Source: MGBC114844 sp910585855
GTDB taxonomy: Bacteria > Bacillota > Clostridia > Lachnospirales > Lachnospiraceae
Direction of reading: 5' to 3'
Length of the DNA: 25,836 bases
NCBI GenBank assembly: GCA_965646165.1
Contig: CBFFYP010000065.1
Coordinates: 1 to 25,836 of the forward strand
A model generated the notes under the pieces. That model saw only the letters and a program-made list of their open reading frames with translations, was not told the origin of the DNA and ran no database searches. A program made the position numbers and the translations under genes. This document shows positions 17,020 through 22,609 of the stretch, piece after piece (the stretch's first letter is position 1; each line of letters begins with the position of its first letter).

Positions 17020-17115
17020 TTCTTTTATCACCTCATAGTTTAAAATTAGGATGTAACCGGCAATAGGTAACTTACGTGCGGTCACGGTCAACAGGTTTTT
17101 TGCTTATCTGTACAT

Positions 17116-17129
17116 TGTAAGCACTTACA
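17116..17129. promoter_or_regulatory. LacI-type operator O1 at the uxaB promoter
   Basis: TGTAAGCACTTACA, with TGTAAG/CTTACA arms around a CA centre. It begins directly at the predicted uxaB start point, downstream of the -10 box, a classic repressor position. An identical site lies 121 bases away at 17237. It also resembles a CcpA cre site, but lacks the central CG. Confidence 0.85.
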
Positions 17130-17135
17130 TTTTCT

Positions 17136-17164
17136 ATTTTACATACAAATTTACAATAAGTCAA
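17136..17164 (-). promoter_or_regulatory. Sigma-A promoter of uxaB
   Basis: On the minus strand TTGACT (17159-17164) and TAAAAT (17136-17141) are separated by 17 bases. The predicted start point falls at about 17129, inside operator O1. The leader before the uxaB ATG is about 110 bases. Confidence 0.82.
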
Positions 17165-17194
17165 TTCTATTTTTCCATATTTTTTAATTTTTTA

Positions 17195-17223
17195 TTGCCA
17201 ATCTTCACAATGCATAGTATAAT
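17195..17223 (+). promoter_or_regulatory. Sigma-A promoter of the LacI-family gene
   Basis: TTGCCA (17195-17200), a 17-base spacer and a consensus TATAAT (17218-17223). Operator O2 starts about 8 bases after the predicted start point near 17230, which implies autoregulation. Confidence 0.8.
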
Positions 17224-17236
17224 TTAAAATATAGGC

Positions 17237-17250
17237 TGTAAGCACTTACA
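17237..17250. promoter_or_regulatory. LacI-type operator O2 at the regulator promoter
   Basis: An exact second copy of TGTAAGCACTTACA, just downstream of the regulator's own promoter. With O1 it lies in the 523-base divergent region; the 121-base centre-to-centre distance would allow looping by a tetramer or separate binding of two dimers. Confidence 0.85.
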
Positions 17251-17291
17251 TCCTGTATTTCACAGCTACTCCCAATTTCAATACACCAATT

Positions 17292-17364
17292 AAGCAGGAA
17301 AATTTACTTCTCCTGCTTGTGTACATAATAAATTTATAAAAAAGATAGTTCTTTATAAATTTAT
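17292..17364 (+). other. Two hairpins in the long leader of the LacI-family gene
   Basis: AAGCAGGA (17292-17299) pairs with TCCTGCTT (17311-17318) over an 11-base loop. ATAAATTTATAAA (17328-17340) pairs exactly with its reverse complement at 17352-17364, also over 11 bases. Neither is followed by a clean U-tract. They lie in a leader of about 310 bases before the ATG at 17543, which is unusually long for a repressor gene. The function is unknown. Confidence 0.6.
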
Positions 17365-17542
17365 CAAATATTACAAATAATAAATCAAAAGATTTAACAA
17401 ACCAACCAAATATATCTGTAAAAAACTTAACAACAATTCAAATGAAAGCAACGTTGTCTATTAAAAAATACAAAGACAAAAAACATTCCAGAAAGAAAGG
17501 AGAAGCTACCAGACAAAATATCCAAAAACATTTTGAGTAGCA

Positions 17543-18562
17543 ATGAGCCAATTGAACATCTATGACGTTTCAAACAAAGCTGGTGTATCCATCGCTACTG
17601 TTTCTCGTGTTATGAACGGCAATCCCAATGTAAGTGATGCTACCAGACAGAAAGTACTGTCTGTTATGCAGGAATTAGGATATACGCCAAATATCTTTGC
17701 CAGAGGTCTAGGCTTAAACACCATGCAGACCATCGGTATTATGTGTACCGATTCCTCTGATATGTATCTGGCAAATGCAGTATATTATACGGAACATGAA
17801 CTAAGAATCCATGGCTATGATTCTATTCTATGCTGTACCGGAGATAATCTGGAAAATAAAAAGCAGTCCCTAAATTTACTGCTCTCTAAGCGAGTGGATG
17901 CTCTGATTTTAGTAGGATCAAAATTTTTAGAAGCAAAACCAAAAGACAATGCCTATATCTTTTCTGCAGCAGAACAAGTGCCGATTATGCTGATTAATGG
18001 CTATTTAGAAGGAGAAAATATTTACTGTACCATTTGTGACGATTACCGTGCCATCTATCAGATTACACATGCCCTTCTCTCCTCTGGCAGAAAAAAACTT
18101 TTATATCTCTATACCAGTAACTCTTACAGTGGTCTGCAAAAAAAAAGTGGGTTTTTAGCGGCTTTAAAAAAACATGGCATTACCCCAAACGAACATTTTT
18201 TACAGATATGCCCAAAAGGAATTTATGAGGCAAAAAACATTGTTGACGCTCTTTATCAGCAGGGATTTACCTTTGATGGTGTCGTTACTTCTGACGATTT
18301 TCTCGCTGTGGGCGCACTAAAATATGCTTTAGAACACCATATCCATGTTCCAAAAGATCTCAGTATTATAGGATATAATAACTCTATTTTAGCAACCTGT
18401 GCTGAACCAGAACTTACTTCTATCGACACCAAAGTGGAAGCTCTCTGTGTAAATACCGTAAACTCCCTTATGCGAATTTTTGAGGGAAATGACGTACCGG
18501 GCTGCATTACCATCTCAGCCAATATTGTCTATCGTATGACTACTGATTTGATGCCCCTTTAG
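17543..18562 (+). CDS. LacI-family transcriptional regulator of galacturonate genes
   Basis: A 339-residue protein of standard LacI length. The helix-turn-helix is at residues 5-25 (IYDVSNKAGVSIATVSRVMN), followed by the hinge helix region GYTPNIFARGL, then a periplasmic-binding-like effector domain from IGIMCTDSSD onward with the usual FDGVVTSDDFLAVGAL segment. An in-frame TGA lies nine bases before the ATG, so the start cannot move upstream. Its own ribosome binding site is weak (TTGAG), while a strong AAAGGAG lies 40 bases further upstream with no start codon near it. It sits between uxaB and uxaC and has paired operators in the divergent promoter region, so I infer a KdgR/UxuR-like role with a galacturonate-pathway intermediate as inducer. 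CcpA itself is less likely, given the local context. Confidence 0.92.
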   Translation: MSQLNIYDVSNKAGVSIATVSRVMNGNPNVSDATRQKVLSVMQELGYTPNIFARGLGLNTMQTIGIMCTDSSDMYLANAVYYTEHELRIHGYDSILCCTGDNLENKKQSLNLLLSKRVDALILVGSKFLEAKPKDNAYIFSAAEQVPIMLINGYLEGENIYCTICDDYRAIYQITHALLSSGRKKLLYLYTSNSYSGLQKKSGFLAALKKHGITPNEHFLQICPKGIYEAKNIVDALYQQGFTFDGVVTSDDFLAVGALKYALEHHIHVPKDLSIIGYNNSILATCAEPELTSIDTKVEALCVNTVNSLMRIFEGNDVPGCITISANIVYRMTTDLMPL

Positions 18563-18607
18563 CAGCCCTCCGATAAAACACAAACCGCTTTCTTTACTTT
18601 TATATAT

Positions 18608-18623
18608 AACTGTATTTACAGTT
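18608..18623. promoter_or_regulatory. Palindrome AACTGTATTTACAGTT upstream of uxaC
   Basis: AACTGTA and TACAGTT flank TT in the 154-base gap between the regulator and uxaC. A TATAAT follows within seven bases, though no good -35 box is at the right distance. The site differs from the TGTAAGCACTTACA operators but is a candidate regulator site for uxaC. Confidence 0.45.
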
Positions 18624-18716
18624 CATATAATATTTACCTGCAGCCGACTTTTTATTTTCATTATTATTTTACAAGATCGGCTATTTATCATTATTTATTT
18701 TAAGGAGGATTTTTCA

Positions 18717-20123
18717 ATGAAACAGTTTATGGACAAAGATTTCCTTTTATCCACAGAAACAGCACAAACTCTCTATCATGAGTTTGCAGCAAAAATGCCG
18801 GTGTTAGACTATCACTGTCATATCAATCCACAGGAAATTGCAGAAGACAGAAAATTCGAAAATATTACACAGGTTTGGTTAGGCGGCGATCATTACAAAT
18901 GGCGTCAAATGCGTTCCAATGGAATTGATGAAAAATATATCACCGGTGATGCTTCCGACAGAGAAAAATTCCAAAAATGGGCTGAAACACTTCCAAAAGC
19001 AATCGGCAACCCACTCTATCACTGGAGTCACTTAGAACTTCAAAGGTATTTCGGTTATACTGGAACATTAAACGGTGACACAGCAGAAGAAGTCTGGAAT
19101 CTTTGCAATGCCAAACTTCAGGAAGACAGTATGAGTGTCCGCAATTTAATCAGACAGTCCAATGTTACTTTAATCTGTACAACAGACGATCCGATTGATT
19201 CTTTAGAATGGCATAAAAAAATTGCAGAAGACGATTCCTTTGAAGTACAGGTACTCCCTGCATGGCGTCCAGATAAAGCAATGAACATCGAAAAGCCGGA
19301 ATATTTAGATTATCTTGCAAAATTAAGCAAAGTGAGCGGAATTGAAATCAAAACTTTTGCTGACTTAAAAGCAGCACTTTCCAACCGGATGGATTTCTTC
19401 GCCTCTATGGGCTGTTCCGTATCCGATCATGCATTAAACTATGTAATGTATGCTCCTGCTTCCGATGAAGAAATTGAAGCAATCTTTGCAAAACGTATGT
19501 CCAACGCTGTTATCACTGCAGAAGAAGAATTGATTTTTAAAACCGCCTTTATGCAGTTTGTAGGCAGAGAATATCATAAGAGAAACTGGGTAATGCAGCT
19601 TCACTATGGCTGTAAGAGAGATAACAATGTATTCCGCTATAACCAATTAGGACCAGATACCGGATATGACTGCATCAATAATTATGCTCCTTCTGCTTCT
19701 ATGGCAGACTTCTTAAATGCACTCAACTCCACGGATGAGCTTCCTAAGACAATTATTTACTCTTTAAATCCTAATGATAATGCCTCTATTGGTACAATCC
19801 TTGGATGCTTCCAAGATCCGACTGCTGTTGGAAAGATTCAGCAGGGATCAGCTTGGTGGTTCAACGATCACAAAACAGGCATGACAGAACAAATGACCTC
19901 TTTAGCAAATTTAGGATTACTTGGAAACTTTATCGGTATGCTGACTGACTCTAGGAGTTTCCTTTCTTATACCAGACATGAATATTTCAGACGGATTATG
20001 TGTGAATTAATCGGCGGATGGGTAGAAAACGGAGAATATCCAAACGATAAAAAACAATTAGAAGAAATCGTAAAAGGAATCTCTTATAACAATGCTGTTC
20101 GTTATTTTGGATTTAAACTTTAA
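18717..20123 (+). CDS. uxaC: Glucuronate/galacturonate isomerase
   Basis: A 468-residue protein, the same length as known UxaC enzymes. The N-terminal metal-binding HXH is His33 and His35 in LDYHCHINP. The family motifs TTDDPIDSL, WVMQLHYGCKRDNN and LTDSRSFLSYTRHEYFRR are in order, and the C-terminal YNNAVRYFGF is typical. It belongs to the amidohydrolase superfamily and converts D-galacturonate to D-tagaturonate (and D-glucuronate to D-fructuronate) in the cytoplasm. An AAGGAGG precedes the ATG by eight bases. It is on the same strand as the LacI-family gene, 154 bases downstream, and may be read with it or from its own promoter. No uxuA/uxuB glucuronate branch and no uronate transporter lie in the window. 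Confidence 0.97.
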   Translation: MKQFMDKDFLLSTETAQTLYHEFAAKMPVLDYHCHINPQEIAEDRKFENITQVWLGGDHYKWRQMRSNGIDEKYITGDASDREKFQKWAETLPKAIGNPLYHWSHLELQRYFGYTGTLNGDTAEEVWNLCNAKLQEDSMSVRNLIRQSNVTLICTTDDPIDSLEWHKKIAEDDSFEVQVLPAWRPDKAMNIEKPEYLDYLAKLSKVSGIEIKTFADLKAALSNRMDFFASMGCSVSDHALNYVMYAPASDEEIEAIFAKRMSNAVITAEEELIFKTAFMQFVGREYHKRNWVMQLHYGCKRDNNVFRYNQLGPDTGYDCINNYAPSASMADFLNALNSTDELPKTIIYSLNPNDNASIGTILGCFQDPTAVGKIQQGSAWWFNDHKTGMTEQMTSLANLGLLGNFIGMLTDSRSFLSYTRHEYFRRIMCELIGGWVENGEYPNDKKQLEEIVKGISYNNAVRYFGFKL

Positions 20124-20170
20124 TTTTATAGCTTTATAAATTTTCTGTAATAGACGTTTGAATTTTTTGG

Positions 20171-20320
20171 GGGGAGGACGCCGAAATCCAAGAAAGGTCT
20201 GTTCCGGGCCCGCTTGCGCTTAGCATTTCCTCGTAGCGGACACTAAGGCACGAAAAGACCGTGCCTAAGTGCCGACGGGAAATGATGACCCTGCACAGAC
20301 CTTTCTTGGATTTCGGCTGT
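20171..20320 (-). repeat. Intergenic hairpin repeat, family A, copy A5 (22-bp perfect outer stem, inverted)
   Basis: Arms 20180-20201 and 20296-20317 are exact reverse complements over 22 bases. The element reads GAGGACGCC at the low end and GGCTGT at the high end, and the core is in the reverse orientation to A1, A2 and A4. The CGT/ACG inner helix and AGGCACG/CGTGCCT apical hairpin are intact. It lies about 50 bases after uxaC and is preceded by a GGGGGG run. Confidence 0.9.
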
Positions 20321-20323
20321 GTA

Positions 20324-20454
20324 TTCCAACACTTAGTGCCTGTTTCATAGAAACTATAAACACAACCTATCTGGCAATCATGCTGGAAAAAGAGAGTACC
20401 ATATTTCTTCAGATTGGCTCTTGATTTGCCACATCCATAACAATAAATTGTACC
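20324..20454 (-). other. Unassigned open frame remnant with a CYGC motif
   Basis: On the minus strand a frame opens after a stop at 20455 and reads through YCYGCGKSRANLKK, QHDCQIGC and YETGTKCW, then runs into repeat A5. It has no start codon. The paired cysteines look protein-like (zinc-ribbon-like), but I do not recognise the source. It is probably a decayed gene fragment. The rest of the 533-base gap 20124-20656 shows only repeat A5 and AT-rich sequence. Confidence 0.3.
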
Positions 20455-20656
20455 TTACTCGCACGGATATCCATACGAATTTATTTGGCTACCACAATCC
20501 GATTACACACTAGGCAGATTCTATATTCTATTGCTTCGCTGCCAGCATTTTACCATTCCAAATAATAAATTTTTATTGAAAATTTATCCTATCTGTATTT
20601 ATTTTATAGATACTAAAAAAAATATTAATAAAAAATATATCTATACTGTAATATTC

Positions 20657-20920
20657 ATGCCAAATAAAGATAAAACCAAATTCTATTGTCGTATTCCTAA
20701 TTCTTCCAAATACCAGCAGCAAATGGCTCGTTGCAGAGAACGAAGAAAAACATATCCACCTATATTTTACAATACTATGTTTACTAGCTGGGAAAAACGG
20801 AAAAAATCTGCACAGAAGATTGTTAGAATCGTTAAAATTGATAAACTGAAAGATTTGGAAAAAAATTATAGAAAAAATTTCAAGTATGATTTACATAAAA
20901 ATAGAAAGAGTGATGGGTGA
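20657..20920 (+). CDS. Small basic hypothetical protein
   Basis: An 87-residue, strongly basic frame starting MPNKDKTKFYCRIP; the open frame continues further upstream, but that part is AT-rich and unlike protein. There is no clear ribosome binding site. It contains QMARCRERRKTYPPIFYNTMF, and a degraded second copy of the DNA for this segment occurs at 22201-22266, so the frame belongs to a duplicated or mobile sequence. I do not recognise a family. It may itself be a fragment. Confidence 0.35.
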   Translation: MPNKDKTKFYCRIPNSSKYQQQMARCRERRKTYPPIFYNTMFTSWEKRKKSAQKIVRIVKIDKLKDLEKNYRKNFKYDLHKNRKSDG

Positions 20921-21052
20921 AACAGGAAGCAATTTAAAAAGAAGTAAAAAAGCAATAGAGGTTTTTCATTTTTAAGAGTGTAAAAAATAAAATTTTTTAA
21001 AGAAATAGACATAAACTTAAACATCTGATTTTTTTAAAAAAGTAAAATGAAC

Positions 21053-21083
21053 TTGACACAAAAAGTAAAGTATACTATACTTT
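21053..21083 (+). promoter_or_regulatory. Sigma-A promoter with overlapping palindromic operator for the XRE gene
   Basis: A perfect TTGACA (21053-21058), a 17-base spacer and TATACT (21076-21081). AAAGTATACTATACTTT (21067-21083) is an exact palindrome around a central C and covers the -10 box, so the XRE protein probably represses its own promoter. Confidence 0.82.
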
Positions 21084-21103
21084 TATATAGGAAGAGTAAA
21101 AGA

Positions 21104-21331
21104 ATGAAAACAAAAATAAAAGAATTAAGAAAATTGCATAAATTGTCACAAGAAGAATTAGCTAAAAAAGTAGGAACTACAAGACAAACAATTATTTCTA
21201 TTGAAAATGAGAGATATACTGCATCATTAGTCTTGGCATATAAAATAGCTGCATATTTTTCTTTAAAAATCGAAGAAGTGTTTGATTTTTCGGAGGTGGA
21301 AATTTCATGGAACGATACGAACGTAAAATAA
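21104..21331 (+). CDS. Small XRE-family helix-turn-helix regulator
   Basis: The frame is open from 21047, but the promoter -10 box lies inside that extension; the ATG at 21104, preceded by AGGAAGAG, gives the expected 75-residue protein MKTKIKELRKLHKLSQEELA. The HTH covers about residues 5-40 (LSQEELAKKVGTTRQTIISIENE), followed by a short dimerisation part ending EEVFDFSE. It is of the single-domain YozG/Cro-like type. It overlaps the next gene by 25 bases, a common arrangement in which a small XRE repressor is paired with a small membrane protein. The DNA is more AT-rich than that of the uxa genes, suggesting acquisition. Confidence 0.9.
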   Translation: MKTKIKELRKLHKLSQEELAKKVGTTRQTIISIENERYTASLVLAYKIAAYFSLKIEEVFDFSEVEISWNDTNVK

Positions 21332-21762
21332 GAATAAAAAAAAATATTTTGTATGTTCTTCTATTTTTGTCTTTTGTTATAATAATTGTAATTGGAGAAT
21401 TGGGTCGGCTAAATATTCTATTAGATGGAAGAAACGTTCCTGTATTAGCTGAAACAACCCAAAAAATAATAGCTTTTGGTTGGCTAATATATTTAGTTTT
21501 TCAAATTAAAAAATGCTCAAATATAATAAAAAACCCTATGTTATTAGAAGAAAGATGTTTAGAAGAGCATGATGAGCGAAAAAAATATATAGATGGAAAA
21601 GTTGGAAATTTGGGATTTCAATTACTAATTAACTGTTTATTTATTACTACATTCTTTGCAAGTTTTATAAATATACAAGTTTTTTATACTTTATTAGCTA
21701 TTTTGTTATTATCTATTAGCATTAAATATTTACTTATTTGGTATTTTGATATGAAATTTTAA
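21307..21762 (+). CDS. Small membrane protein paired with the XRE regulator
   Basis: A 151-residue protein with about four hydrophobic segments: residues 14-32 (LYVLLFLSFVIIIVIGEL), about 48-65, about 103-121 and about 124-146. The connecting loop is charged (EERCLEEHDERKKYIDGK). A GGAGGTGG ribosome binding site precedes the ATG inside the end of the XRE gene, so translation is coupled. It resembles the small DUF-type membrane proteins often found beside XRE regulators in Firmicutes, but I cannot assign a family or function. Confidence 0.75.
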   Translation: MERYERKIRIKKNILYVLLFLSFVIIIVIGELGRLNILLDGRNVPVLAETTQKIIAFGWLIYLVFQIKKCSNIIKNPMLLEERCLEEHDERKKYIDGKVGNLGFQLLINCLFITTFFASFINIQVFYTLLAILLLSISIKYLLIWYFDMKF

Positions 21763-21786
21763 GGGATATTAATATGATAAGGAGGG

Positions 21787-21972
21787 ATGATAAATGGCGT
21801 TGCAATCGGGAGTTGGGAACCGCATTATGGTGATGCAACGGTCAGCAGTTCTACTTTGGTAGAGGTAACTTCAACAGGAACTGTAACATATGGTATACCT
21901 GACACTGTCTTATCAGCAAGTTTCGATGCAACTTTTTTATGGGAAGATACACAACCTTATGCAATTAATTAA
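21787..21972 (+). pseudogene. Possible frameshifted small gene
   Basis: The 61-codon frame reads NGVAIGSWEPHYGDATV and VTYGIPDTVLSASFDATFLW, which looks like genuine protein. But its ATG at 21787 is only one base from the AAGGAGG at 21779-21785. The ATG with correct spacing is at 21794, in a different frame that stops after 22 codons (MALQSGVGNRIMVMQ). A frameshift between the two would explain this. It follows the membrane protein and precedes a good terminator. I do not recognise the family. Confidence 0.4.
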
Positions 21973-22068
21973 ACCAGTATCAGAAGTATAAACTTATCAA
22001 AAATATCCCTTTTAATTTCGATTTCCTATAATACCAATTTATAATATTATTAAGCGGTTATTATACAT

Positions 22069-22115
22069 AGGGGGTTAGCTTATATATTGCTAGCTCCCTA
22101 TTATTATAATATTTT
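22069..22115 (+). terminator. Intrinsic terminator of the XRE/membrane protein cassette
   Basis: AGGGGGTTAGC (22069-22079) pairs over all 11 positions, allowing two G-T pairs, with GCTAGCTCCCT (22089-22099), and is followed by an AT-rich tail ending in TTTTT. It closes the accessory cassette. The 334-base gap 21973-22306 otherwise holds only the two repeat fragments listed next. Confidence 0.85.
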
Positions 22116-22200
22116 TCTGATGATAGCTTTGCACAATATATTCTTGATAAAACTAAAGCAATTGAAAAAAGATTCCTGATCCTCCCGGATGCCGCCAGTG

Positions 22201-22266
22201 AATGGCTCGTTGTAACAAAGGACGAAGAAATAAAAAAAACATATCCGCCTATATTTTACAACACTA
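22201..22266 (+). pseudogene. Degraded duplicate of part of the small basic gene at 20657
   Basis: AATGGCTCGTTG, then CGAAGAAA and ACATATCCGCCTATATTTTACAACACTAT-like sequence match 20722-20790, with small insertions that break the frame. The two copies are about 1.5 kb apart and flank the XRE cassette in direct orientation. Confidence 0.65.
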
Positions 22267-22270
22267 TTTT

Positions 22271-22300
22271 CCTTCCGATTCCAGCGTCCCCCCTCCCCCA
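22271..22300 (+). repeat. Solo right arm of a family A element
   Basis: CCTTCCGATTCCAGCGTCCC closely resembles the right end of copy A2 (8446-8469, also ending CAGCGTCCC), and is followed by a C-rich run like the mirror of the G run before A5. No core is present. Confidence 0.45.
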
Positions 22301-22306
22301 AAAAAT

Positions 22307-22609
22307 CTATATTTCCATCCTTCTATAGTAAATATCTGGCAGCACAATTACGCTTTCCCTGCTATCCTCTTTCCCCTTCCAAGCCACTACAAACCGTATT
22401 TTCGCCCCTATCGGATCATATCCCATCTTTCTAAATCTCTCCATATCCTCTCTATATTTTTTAGAAAAATGTACAACCTTCTCCCCTTGAAACCAAAGTC
22501 CATCCCTAAAAATTCGAAGTTCCATCCCACTATAAAGTTTCAGCATCTCCCTTTGTTTCCCACTATAAAAACCCAAATGAATATCCTTATGAGAAAGCTG
22601 TGAAATCAT
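22307..22609 (-). CDS. Detached C-terminal domain of the RecQ-UvrD helicase
   Basis: About 100 residues starting MISQLSHKDIHLGFYSGKQ; the frame can be read a few codons further up from a TTG. Long RecQ-family helicases of Bacteroidetes and Clostridia end in a very similar segment (QL-HKDV-L-F---K, later KFS and FVVAWKGKE, then VILP). Here it is in the -1 frame relative to the helicase, whose stop overlaps its ATG as ATGA. Either the domain is encoded separately with translational coupling, or a single-base change split it off. It is basic, has no catalytic motif, and its role is unknown. Nothing like a terminator follows. Confidence 0.7.
   Translation of the reverse strand: MISQLSHKDIHLGFYSGKQREMLKLYSGMELRIFRDGLWFQGEKVVHFSKKYREDMERFRKMGYDPIGAKIRFVVAWKGKEDSRESVIVLPDIYYRRMEI

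Noticed and set aside
17116..17250. The two 14-bp sites as CcpA cre sites
   Set aside because: They lack the central CG of cre and are placed at the promoters of a LacI-family gene and its divergent partner, which fits the local regulator better; CcpA is kept only as an alternative.
20531..20656. Upstream extension of the small basic frame to 20531
   Set aside because: The extension is low-complexity AT-rich translation (Ile/Lys/Tyr-rich) with no ribosome site.
22202..22603. 133-codon plus-strand frame
   Set aside because: It is antisense to the helicase C-terminal domain and begins in the degraded duplicate; its composition (Pro/Ser/His-rich) is that of a shadow frame.
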